From contig CAYJFB010000033.1 in the NCBI GenBank assembly GCA_964369685.1, forward strand, positions 1-20,020: a stretch of DNA of 20,020 bases, in the 5' to 3' direction. The position numbers and the translations under genes are program-made. Positions 9,201 through 15,768 of this stretch are shown here, in pieces. Source of the DNA: Avidesulfovibrio sp964369685. GTDB taxonomy: Bacteria; Desulfobacterota; Desulfovibrionia; Desulfovibrionales; Desulfovibrionaceae. The notes beneath the pieces were generated by a model. It was not told the DNA's origin, did no database searches, and saw only the letters and a list, made by a program, of their open reading frames with translations. Each line of letters begins with the position of its first letter. Position 1 is the first letter of the stretch.

Positions 9201-10405
9201 ATCAATGCGTCATTTGCTTCAAAAAGTATAGCGTCGACAGAATCAAAAATATGTAAATTGGGTTGAATGTGTTCTGCTTTTTCGGCCAAAGTGAAAAAAC
9301 TTGACGAACCGTTCAATAGTTGAATTTGGTTGTCTTTTGTGCCGATTTCTCCAAGCATAAACGCGCCGCAAATTTCGCTGTCTTTAAATGCGCTCAACTC
9401 CCATTTGACAATATCTTTTGCAAATAATTTTCTAAATAAACAGGAATAACAAAATATACATTCTGCTGAAACCATTTGCAAATATTGACAAAAAGCTTGT
9501 AGTTCTTCGACACTTTTTAAATGACTTACATAGCCGATACGAAAGTTTTGGTTTGCTTGCACTTTCGCATGATACAGTTTCAACTGATTGGTTTCTTTTT
9601 CTGCTTTAAGAAAGCGTGTTGTTGAATTGTAATCATCAAAAACAAGAGGAAAATGCAATAAAATATTTGCTTCTGTTTCATTTGTTGTCGAATTTTTGGC
9701 AAGTTCTTGCAGAGAGAGTTGTTCTTCGATCCATTGTGCTGCCGGTGTGTCTTCAATTTCATCAATATAGACGCCATCTGCTTTGGTTATGGTAAAATGT
9801 TTGCTAATGGGGTTATGTCCGGTAATAATATCTGAATAACCCAAGATGTATTCACTGCTAAAAAAGGTGACGGCATAGGCATTGGTATAGTGGCCGTTAT
9901 CGTCAAAAAGGAAGGACTCGACACTGCCATCTTCGTACATATTGCCGGCGATACCGCCAACGAAACGAACGTTTGGCATAATGGTTGTTAATGTATCTGT
10001 AATTTCGGCAAGATCTTGTTGAGAAAAATCAAACAGGGCGATTCCCAAATGCGTCGGAACCTTTTTTGAAAAATGCTGAATTGATTGTGCGATATCGTTT
10101 GGTGTTAAACCAAGGGTTGATTGGATTTTGGAGAACGCTGTTCCGTATTCGAGTTCTTTTAATGATATGAGTGTTTTTTGTGTATAAATTTCACCATGAT
10201 AGATGACGCCTGAAACCGTACTGCCTATAATGCTTGTATGAGGCAACAATTGTTTTATATAACGTGCAAGTTCCACAGATTCTGTGGAACTTAAGCTGTC
10301 TGAATGGATAGTAACAAGAAGTTGATTTTCATGATTAATATCTTGGCGTTCAATCCATATGCGAAGTTGATTAAAATCTTCGTATAAGGTGTTATATATT
10401 TTCAT
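6266..10405 (-). CDS. FIST-EAL-Cache-GGDEF cyclic di-GMP signalling protein (1379 aa)
   Basis: Domain order (residues from the chosen ATG): FIST_N and FIST_C sensor (about 25-370), a degenerate GGDEF-like segment (about 450-575), EAL (about 595-835), a membrane helix (870-892), an extracytoplasmic double-Cache-like region (895-1140), a second membrane helix (1148-1172), and GGDEF (1196-1358). The EAL domain keeps Glu630, Asn683, Glu714, Asp744-Asp745, Lys765, Glu801 and Gln821, so hydrolysis of c-di-GMP is plausible, although KID reads KIN. The C-terminal domain has an intact GGDEF (1276-1280) and the DIDxFKxIND and GHxxGD motifs, but no RxxD inhibitory site. The TTG at 10417 could open the frame, but AGGA lies 5 bases before the ATG at 10405. 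The gene is visibly more AT-rich than its neighbours and stands alone, convergent with the aminotransferase. Which activity dominates is not predictable. Confidence 0.9.
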   Translation of the reverse strand: MKIYNTLYEDFNQLRIWIERQDINHENQLLVTIHSDSLSSTESVELARYIKQLLPHTSIIGSTVSGVIYHGEIYTQKTLISLKELEYGTAFSKIQSTLGLTPNDIAQSIQHFSKKVPTHLGIALFDFSQQDLAEITDTLTTIMPNVRFVGGIAGNMYEDGSVESFLFDDNGHYTNAYAVTFFSSEYILGYSDIITGHNPISKHFTITKADGVYIDEIEDTPAAQWIEEQLSLQELAKNSTTNETEANILLHFPLVFDDYNSTTRFLKAEKETNQLKLYHAKVQANQNFRIGYVSHLKSVEELQAFCQYLQMVSAECIFCYSCLFRKLFAKDIVKWELSAFKDSEICGAFMLGEIGTKDNQIQLLNGSSSFFTLAEKAEHIQPNLHIFDSVDAILFEANDALIKQIQIVEKKFQSELFAALIEHEKELKSRFLYVDEMFFESIPQFIKRQIQNTQQQICLISIEDSKKHLLLLGEEIFEKLALENRQNIVHFLKTQYPNHTFHFYRYDSANFFFIIEEKLSDTTFIDVIKNTHTHFVCNTFSDEKAIYFNDFTFTLNGIAIQQLLDFSAVEMLSIEQKRFNHCDATGLYINHLHEEFQIVAALNSIIQENAIIPYFQGIYDNKKNCFHMYEALMRLQHPDGRMLFPNDFMDIAKKYNLYLPLSRCMVTKIFELFKERNEIITINISAYDILSEEFRNTVFKHLDMSSNPQNFVFELLETEAFTDLETLRIFIHHVKQYGCKVAVDDFGSGYSNFIEFGNLDVDYLKINGSLTKLLGTDSNYSHILNSIAFMGEKMRVKLIAEFVETAATQKLLIQSGVHYSQGYFFSKPMPFSELKIISEENIAKSEQETEEQTTIHKEAFNQNQAKQESLFVFLGGGLVALLTILSVIFFVRYNQNEFKKINDTFLIEIATGISDKIALFAEESKISLQLMSVAMSEYAAIFDSVRNYSQELTALNVSTKFNDTYVSYDGKPAVDGEGRSLNIPMNEIYGKTYGTKAIMLPIYTDQHGNKILIFSANLFLHNVKVGEIYGTYMLDDIAKLLALKSFGGEAFYHINQVDGTPIYLSGRTENAFTAGDMYDFIGSLEIINGHTAQSIKEDMFNGKTVLLNYLLKGEERSAVMVRIPNTDWCVVSIVLNEINSQMLKTNNRSTILFISFIAILYILYFMLITIIFKKHKNIILETLEASQSLSNSLQTSIEKDSLTGTYSRATAIEKISSIISVENDKNTVHALAILDIDNFKYINDTYGHHTGDLYLQSFVSAVKSAIKPGSILGRLGGDEFLLLLNDINNKEQVQSRFDKIFANIHSIVLGGADLHTVSVSAGIVMIKGNKKTYEELMIQADNTLYEAKYKGKNTYLFADNNSFRVLGTPQDSEIQGVKD

Positions 10406-10454
10406 TGAAATCCTCAAACAGTTTTTATAAAATGTATTAATTTAAAGATTATGA

Positions 10455-10483
10455 ATACTATGGTATCTTATTTTGAATTGCAA
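10455..10483 (-). promoter_or_regulatory. Candidate promoter of the FIST-EAL-GGDEF gene
   Basis: On the minus strand TTGCAA (10478-10483), a 17-base spacer and TAGTAT (10455-10460) lie about 50 bases before the start codon. Each box has 4 of 6 consensus matches in an AT-rich background. The rest of the 345-base divergent intergenic region shows only the small palindrome ACTGT-A-ACAGT (10627-10637) and no gene. Confidence 0.35.
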
Positions 10484-10750
10484 TATTTTTATTTTTAGAT
10501 AAAAACTATAGAGTTTTTTATCTATATTTTTATTTTTTCTTTTATTTGATTGAAAGATATAAATAAGAAAGATAAAAACAAGCAACAGGGTTTTTCTGAA
10601 AAAAGAAAAAAACAGGTGAAAAACACACTGTAACAGTATGAAAATAATGTTTTAGGTACGCACCAAAAGGCATATTATACTTGATGACATATGTTGTTGT
10701 GGAGTCGAAAAAAACGTTCATTTATCTGAAGCCAGCCATATGGAGAAATA

Positions 10751-11746
10751 ATGAGTGGAGAAAAGCAAACCTCGGTAAGCGATGTTTCATCTATTGAAGG
10801 GGCAAGAGGTGAAGATTCAATAGATACAGAAAAGCTCTTTTTAAACGCCGCTCGGTTGTCATCTACAAAAAATGAACGAGTCTCTGAAGAGGTTTTTACT
10901 CTTGCGGATTCTGTTGCTGCGTCTCTCACCAATGACAGTCAACAGAAAGAGCGACGCTCTCGTACATGCGCAATCACAGAGCCGTTTCGTTTACCTTCTT
11001 TTAGCAATACATCTGAACAAGATACAAACGATCCCTCTTGCCTTTCAGAGTTTGACGAGAATGAAAAGAGTAAAAAATCCGTTGTGAGTGAAAAAGACAA
11101 CACATTGGTTGGCTCAACTCAAACAGATGATGCAACTCAAAAAACAGATGATGTAACTCAAAACACACAGAGACAAGATTCGGATATGGTGGAACAGGTT
11201 GCCGTGCATCCGTTGGCACGAGAAGCTCAATTACATATCTCTTTACCAAGTCAGCGTACTTCCCGGCGACATTTTTCGTTTGCCACTGATGGAATGCGTG
11301 GTTGGCGACGTTTGTTTTTCTTTTTACTTTTACTCGGTTGTGGTTATGCGTATTGGACACATTTTGAAAATCGCTTTGCGGAAATTCAGGCACAAAATAG
11401 TATTTCGGACAAAACTCAACATTTATCTGCCGCTGAATATGAAATGTTAGAAGCACTCTATACACGTTTTGAAGATGAGTTGGGTATTAAGCTTTTGGTG
11501 CGTATTGATTCACGTCCCGAAGGTGTACCCGATGATTTGGTAAACAATGCCGTGTTCGTCAGTACAACACCGTCAAATGGCGGTACCGTTGTTGCTTTGC
11601 CTCCTTTGTTGCGGGCAGCGCTTCCCGGGAAAGTTGACGGTCTTGCGTATGAAATCGATCGTTGCACAAGAGAGAACAGTGTCGGAAGTTGTTTACAAGC
11701 GACACTCGGCACGTTGTTTACGGAAATTCAAACACTGTCACAATAA
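10751..11746 (+). CDS. Single-span membrane protein with long charged cytoplasmic N-terminus; function unknown
   Basis: I do not recognise this 331-residue protein. Residues 1-180 are low-complexity, rich in Ser, Thr, Asp, Glu and Gln, and probably disordered. A basic cluster (RGWRR, 183-187) precedes one hydrophobic helix (188-202), so by the positive-inside rule the N-terminus should be cytoplasmic and the last 130 residues periplasmic. That part looks folded: a helix around EYEMLEALYTRFEDELGIK, a strand KLLVRID, the stretch VVALPPLLRAALPGK, and two Cys (305 and 314) that could pair. The pattern of helix, 'gikllVri' strand and hydrophobic strand faintly recalls TPM (YgcG-like) domains; this is a weak impression. 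GGAG lies 5 bases before the ATG. It lies 57 bases upstream of rfaE1, on the same strand, so an envelope role and shared transcription are plausible. Confidence 0.8.
   Translation: MSGEKQTSVSDVSSIEGARGEDSIDTEKLFLNAARLSSTKNERVSEEVFTLADSVAASLTNDSQQKERRSRTCAITEPFRLPSFSNTSEQDTNDPSCLSEFDENEKSKKSVVSEKDNTLVGSTQTDDATQKTDDVTQNTQRQDSDMVEQVAVHPLAREAQLHISLPSQRTSRRHFSFATDGMRGWRRLFFFLLLLGCGYAYWTHFENRFAEIQAQNSISDKTQHLSAAEYEMLEALYTRFEDELGIKLLVRIDSRPEGVPDDLVNNAVFVSTTPSNGGTVVALPPLLRAALPGKVDGLAYEIDRCTRENSVGSCLQATLGTLFTEIQTLSQ
11115..11166 (+). repeat. Short imperfect tandem repeat inside the membrane-protein gene
   Basis: A unit of about 20 bases containing ACAGATGATG(C/T)AACTCAA is repeated almost perfectly in frame, giving the peptide TDDATQKTDDVTQ. 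It lies in the low-complexity cytoplasmic part of the 331-residue protein, a place where length variation would be tolerated. Confidence 0.6.
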
Positions 11747-11803
11747 ATGACTGCAATAAGAAGAACGTCTGTGCTCGTTTTGAAACACACACTGAGGCTT
11801 TGA

Positions 11804-12844
11804 ATGGAAAAAAAAGACACTGTTTTGTCTGAGGCGATGCCGCATTTTGATTTGGTAACAATGGTTGCAACATTGACGGGAAAATCGGTGTTGATCATTG
11901 GTGACATCATGTTGGATACGTATTTATTTGGTGATGCAGAACGGATTTCTCCCGAAGCGCCGGTGCCTGTGGTGTGTGTGAAGGAAGAGGAACATCATGT
12001 GGGTGGTGCAGGCAACGTGGCACGCAATGTGGCCGCTTTGGGTGGTAAGGCCACGTTGATTGCCGGAGTTGGTCACGATATACACGGAGAGCAGTTGAAT
12101 ATGTTGCTTTCAAACGATGGTATTGTGTCGGCATTGGTGTGTCTTGAACGCCCTACGACGGTGAAAACACGCATTTTGGCTCGTCGTCAACAGATGTTGC
12201 GTCTTGATTATGAAAAAACAACTTCATATAGCAACAAAGAGCAACAGTGTGTGTTGGATGCTTGTGTCAAACATATCGCAGAACATGATGTTGTGGTTTT
12301 GTCTGACTATGCGAAAGGGCTTTTGTCGCCATCGTTTATGCATGGGTTAACAGAGATTGTCCGTGCAGAAAAACGTTCGATTCGTATTCTTGCCGATCCA
12401 AAACCTGTTAATATGGCGTGTTATCACGGTTTGACCTTGTTGACACCAAATGCACGTGAAACGGGTGATTGTGTCGGGTTTGAGATAAAAAATACTGCCG
12501 ATGCGCTTGCAGCAGGTCGTGAACTTCTGCAACGTTTACAAACAACCCATCTTTTGACAACCCTCGGTGCTGAGGGCATGGCATTATTTTTGTCTGCCGA
12601 TGAGATATGGCATATACCGACGGTAGCCCAACAAGTTTTTGATGTAACAGGGGCAGGGGATACTGTTATTGCGACGTTGGCATTGGCTCTTGCCGCACAA
12701 CAAGATCTTTTGCCTGCTTGTGTGCTTGCCAATTATGCTGCCGGGCTTGTTGTTGCACAAGTCGGTGCAGCCACAGTATCGCCTATACAACTCATTCAAT
12801 CGCTTAAACAATTGGCTATGCCTTGTATTACGCGTTGGGTGTGA
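11804..12844 (+). CDS. rfaE1: D-glycero-beta-D-manno-heptose-7-phosphate kinase
   Basis: This PfkB/ribokinase-family sugar kinase phosphorylates heptose 7-phosphate at C1 on the way to ADP-heptose, the precursor of the lipopolysaccharide inner core. Visible features are VLIIGDIMLDTYLFGDAERISPEAP in the N-terminal part (29-53), the GGAGN sugar-binding loop (67-71), LSDYAKG (166-172), LADPKP (196-201), and the PfkB signature DVTGAGDT (280-287) with catalytic Asp286. At 346 residues it covers only the kinase half; the adenylyltransferase half of the fused HldE is absent, so a separate RfaE2 should be encoded elsewhere. GAGG lies 6 bases before the ATG. It probably shares a transcript with the membrane-protein gene upstream. 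A 7-bp hairpin without T-run lies just after the stop (12849-12866). Confidence 0.93.
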   Translation: MEKKDTVLSEAMPHFDLVTMVATLTGKSVLIIGDIMLDTYLFGDAERISPEAPVPVVCVKEEEHHVGGAGNVARNVAALGGKATLIAGVGHDIHGEQLNMLLSNDGIVSALVCLERPTTVKTRILARRQQMLRLDYEKTTSYSNKEQQCVLDACVKHIAEHDVVVLSDYAKGLLSPSFMHGLTEIVRAEKRSIRILADPKPVNMACYHGLTLLTPNARETGDCVGFEIKNTADALAAGRELLQRLQTTHLLTTLGAEGMALFLSADEIWHIPTVAQQVFDVTGAGDTVIATLALALAAQQDLLPACVLANYAAGLVVAQVGAATVSPIQLIQSLKQLAMPCITRWV

Positions 12845-12908
12845 CGCGTGTTATTCATAAATAACAACAGAAAACATATATACTCCGAACACTATCTTTA
12901 AGGGTCGC

Positions 12909-12937
12909 TTGACACGTTGCATTATAACGTGATTAAT
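12909..12937 (+). promoter_or_regulatory. Promoter of the cobalamin operon
   Basis: A perfect -35 TTGACA (12909-12914), a 17-base spacer and ATTAAT (12932-12937, 4 of 6) form a good sigma-70-type promoter. Transcription would begin near 12944, leaving a leader of about 165 bases before cbiD. Confidence 0.6.
12913..12931 (+). promoter_or_regulatory. Inverted repeat between -35 and -10, probable operator
   Basis: CACGTT and AACGTG form a perfect 6-bp inverted repeat with a 7-base centre. It fills the spacer of the cobalamin promoter, so a dimeric protein bound there would block RNA polymerase. The regulator is unknown. Confidence 0.45.
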
Positions 12938-13023
12938 CTAGAATCAAAAGATCCCAATATGGATAGCGCTCTATTGCGCGTTTTGAATTTGGTATGACAA
13001 AAGATACGAACTCACGGGAATGC

Positions 13024-13071
13024 TGGGGGAACGAGAGGTAAGACTTTATCGTTAGAGTTGAACGTCCCCCA
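13024..13071 (+). other. Hairpin in the cbiD leader
   Basis: TGGGGGA and CG (13024-13033, one bulged A) pair with CGTCCCCCA (13063-13071). The AACG at 13030-13033 could instead pair with CGTT at 13050-13053, giving an alternative fold. The stem is followed by A-rich sequence, not a T-run, so it is not an intrinsic terminator on this strand. It ends 39 bases before the cbiD start. Confidence 0.4.
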
Positions 13072-13110
13072 AGAAAAAAACTGAAATTGCGTTGTTGAGG
13101 ATTATGGGAT

Positions 13111-14397
13111 ATGAAAAAAAAGCGCAATGGGATGGCTTTACGGTGGGGTTTTTCCACAGGAGCGTGTTTGTCGGCTGTTGCTGTTGCCGCGTGGGAATCC
13201 TTGCATGGCGAAACGACAAAAACATGCGTTGAAATCCTTTTCTTGGATGGTATGGTGCGTGGAATTCCTTTGTTTAATGAAGAGCTGTGCGATCTACCAC
13301 AAAACGAAGCGGTCAACGGTTCTTCATGGATTGTTTTACGCAAAGATGCCGGTGATGACCCTGATTGTACAGATAAAGCTGTATGTTATGGTCGTTTGTC
13401 TTTATGTGACATGACAGAGGCAAGAGCAGAAGATTTTCTCTTACCGGTTGGAGAAGGCTTTGTCATTGTGCGTTGTGTTGAAGGGATTGGTGTTTCCACG
13501 CGTCTTGGTTTGGATTGTCCACAGGGCAAATGGGCTATAACTCACGGACCACGCCGGATGTTGTGTGAAAATATGCAACGGGTGGGTTTGAAGAAAGATT
13601 GTTGGTTGTTGGAATTTGGCATTCAAAACGGTCACGTTTTGGCCGAAAAAACGCTCAATCCCATGTTGGGTGTGTGTGGCGGTTTGTCTTTGTTGGGTAC
13701 AACAGGGCTTGTTCGTCCTTTTAGCCATGACGCCTATTTGCAAACCATTCGCTTGTGCGTCAAATCGCATGCAACGACAGCAGGTCGAGAAATGGTTTTT
13801 TGTACGGGCGGACGCACCAAGGCAGGTGCAGAAGCGCGTTTATCTGATTTGCCTGAACCTGCGTTTACATGTATCGGTGATTTTATTGCCGAAAGTCTTA
13901 AAGTGGCATGTTTGTACGGTATGGACACCATTTTTGTGGCCTGCATGGCAGGCAAGTTATGCAAATACGCAGCAGGATTTCGTAATACTCATGCCCATAA
14001 AGTGCAACAAGATATGGGATTGTTGCGTCAAGAATTGCGCCGTTGTTTGTCTAATGAAACGGCTTTGTGTGAAGCGTTGGAGCAGAGCGTTTCGGTACGA
14101 GAAGCGTTGTTGTTTATTCCTGAATCCGTGCGTCCTGCTTTATTGCAGCGTCTTGCCGAAGCGGCTTTGGATCGATTTGTTCTTTGGACGGGATCGCGTC
14201 CGACATTGCATCTTTTGGTATTTGATTTTGACGGTTCTTTTCTTTTTGAAACACAGCGGATCGGTAACCCAAACGCCGAACGCCGTTGGCCGTTGACAGA
14301 TCTGCAACAAAGCAGAGCAGACGATATTCATGTTGATGAAAGAATGGAAACCGACAGTTGTACCGTTGTTGACGCCATGTATTTTCTCCGCACATAG
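13111..14397 (+). CDS. cbiD: Cobalt-precorrin-5B (C1)-methyltransferase CbiD
   Basis: CbiD methylates C1 of cobalt-precorrin-5B with S-adenosylmethionine to give cobalt-precorrin-6A in anaerobic cobalamin synthesis. Family motifs in order: LRWGFSTGACLSAVAVAA (10-27), KDAGDDPDCTDKA (78-90), GIGVSTRLGLDCPQGKWAI (125-143) with PRRML, TLNPMLGVCGGLSLLGTTG (181-199), and GKLCKYAAGFRNTHAHK (281-297). At 428 residues it is somewhat longer than many CbiD proteins; the extra part is C-terminal. The chosen ATG has TTGAGG 10 bases upstream. Another ATG at 13104 is closer to that site but lies in a different frame. It is the first gene of a three-gene operon with the CbiET and CbiFGH fusions, and takes its substrate directly from the CbiG domain of the last gene. 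Confidence 0.94.
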   Translation: MKKKRNGMALRWGFSTGACLSAVAVAAWESLHGETTKTCVEILFLDGMVRGIPLFNEELCDLPQNEAVNGSSWIVLRKDAGDDPDCTDKAVCYGRLSLCDMTEARAEDFLLPVGEGFVIVRCVEGIGVSTRLGLDCPQGKWAITHGPRRMLCENMQRVGLKKDCWLLEFGIQNGHVLAEKTLNPMLGVCGGLSLLGTTGLVRPFSHDAYLQTIRLCVKSHATTAGREMVFCTGGRTKAGAEARLSDLPEPAFTCIGDFIAESLKVACLYGMDTIFVACMAGKLCKYAAGFRNTHAHKVQQDMGLLRQELRRCLSNETALCEALEQSVSVREALLFIPESVRPALLQRLAEAALDRFVLWTGSRPTLHLLVFDFDGSFLFETQRIGNPNAERRWPLTDLQQSRADDIHVDERMETDSCTVVDAMYFLRT

Positions 14398-14451
14398 CTC
14401 TGCCGACAAAAATGCAGAGTTCAACTGAACGAACCTCAAGGTGTATCGGCT

Positions 14452-15768
14452 ATGAACAATGAACAACAGATCCTCAATGGGCAGATCGATGTCTTTTCTT
14501 GTGGGTTGGGTTTTGCCGTAGATAACAGCATAGACGAAAAAAGACAGGCGTTGCTTGCCCAAGCTGACGCGGTTTTTGGTTCACGAACCCTGTTGACTCA
14601 ATGCCCGACCCTACAAGCTGAACAACACATCATCGCGGCCGACGCGCGCCGTGAGGCTCAAGAAGCCTTACAGCTTGCACGTTTGGGTAAACGTGTTGTT
14701 GTTTTGGCATCGGGAGATGCCTTGTATCACGGTTTTGGCGGAACGCTTGTCGATTTGGCCTTATCAACCGACAATCTGGTTTTTCATCCGAACATAACCG
14801 CTTTTCAAGGTTTGTTTCAGCGACTTGGTTTGCCGTGGAGTCAGGCTCAATTATTCAGTGCTCATGCAGGTAACAGATTGCCGTTACGTCCTTTTATTGA
14901 CGCGCCTCTTGCCGTCATGTATGCAGGCAGTCGCAGTCCTGCACACCTGATTGCACAAGCTGTATTGCGTATTCATCCGGCTTCTGCACAGCGCGCCGCG
15001 GTGTTGGCAGAACACCTTGGTACGGAGAGTGAACGCATCCAGACAGGCCCGTTGGAAGAACTCGCCGCGACCCCGACAGATCCTACGTCCATGCTTATGC
15101 TTTTACCGCACCAATGGACAACAGCCACCGCACTGGGAAAAAAAAACAATCCTCCCGCGATTCCCCTCACGTTGCCTTTGGGGCTTTCTTCTGAGAATTA
15201 TCAGAGGGAAAACAATCTGATCACCTCGCCTGAAGTGCGTGCGGTTGCCTTATCGCGTTTACGCTTGCCTGCTTGGGGTGTTTTATGGGACATCGGTGCG
15301 GGTAGTGGTTCTGTCGGCCTTGAAGCCGCCGCATTGCGTCCGAATTTACAGGTTTTTGCCGTTGAACGAAATACCGAACGCGGTGCGCACATTGAAAATA
15401 ATCGCGCACAACTCGGTTTAGACAACTATACTCTTCACCTCGGTGACGCCATCGCGGTGTGTCAAACAGAGGTCTTGCCTACACCCAATTGTATTTTTGT
15501 CGGTGGCGGCGGGCAGGATCTCACCCAATTGCTTACACAGTGTTTTAAACGTCTGCAGCATGGCGGAACAATGGTTGTCAGCACGGTAACCATGGAAACT
15601 GTTCTGGAATTGTATCATTTTAAACCTGAAGCCAGACGAGATATTTGTCGCTTGGACGTGGCACTCGATCAGCCTATCGCAGGACGTTATCATCACTTAA
15701 AACCGCAAAACACCATTCACCTTTTTACCTTTGAGGCTCAACCTCTGCAACGTGAGATGTCTTCATGA
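14452..15768 (+). CDS. cbiET: Fused cobalt-precorrin-7 (C5)-methyltransferase CbiE and cobalt-precorrin-6B (C15)-methyltransferase/decarboxylase CbiT
   Basis: The 438-residue protein is a CobL-type fusion. The CbiE half (about 11-220) has the tetrapyrrole-methylase fold with VVVLASGDALYHGFGG (82-97). The CbiT half (about 254-435) is a class I SAM methyltransferase with ITSPEVRA (257-264), motif I DIGAGSGSVGLEAA (280-293), the acidic end of strand 2 in VERN (304-307) and a Gly-rich VGGGGQDL (350-357). CbiT methylates C15 and removes the C12 acetate carboxyl of cobalt-precorrin-6B; CbiE then methylates C5 of the product. The N-terminal glycine loop of CbiE (SCGLGFAVDN) departs from the usual GIGPG-like form. 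AAGGTG lies 8 bases before the ATG. The gap from cbiD is 54 bases, and its end overlaps the next gene by four bases (ATGA), a sign of translational coupling. Confidence 0.93.
   Translation: MNNEQQILNGQIDVFSCGLGFAVDNSIDEKRQALLAQADAVFGSRTLLTQCPTLQAEQHIIAADARREAQEALQLARLGKRVVVLASGDALYHGFGGTLVDLALSTDNLVFHPNITAFQGLFQRLGLPWSQAQLFSAHAGNRLPLRPFIDAPLAVMYAGSRSPAHLIAQAVLRIHPASAQRAAVLAEHLGTESERIQTGPLEELAATPTDPTSMLMLLPHQWTTATALGKKNNPPAIPLTLPLGLSSENYQRENNLITSPEVRAVALSRLRLPAWGVLWDIGAGSGSVGLEAAALRPNLQVFAVERNTERGAHIENNRAQLGLDNYTLHLGDAIAVCQTEVLPTPNCIFVGGGGQDLTQLLTQCFKRLQHGGTMVVSTVTMETVLELYHFKPEARRDICRLDVALDQPIAGRYHHLKPQNTIHLFTFEAQPLQREMSS

Noticed and set aside
12849..12866. A 7-bp hairpin after rfaE1 as its terminator
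   Set aside because: The stem is A/T-rich and is followed by an A-rich sequence with no T-run.
12845..13110. A cobalamin riboswitch upstream of cbiD
   Set aside because: No B12 box (GCCACTG-like) or the other conserved riboswitch segments were found in this interval on the plus strand.
13104..13110. An earlier ATG just before cbiD as its start
   Set aside because: It is in a different frame. The conserved CbiD N-terminus lies in the frame of the ATG at 13111.
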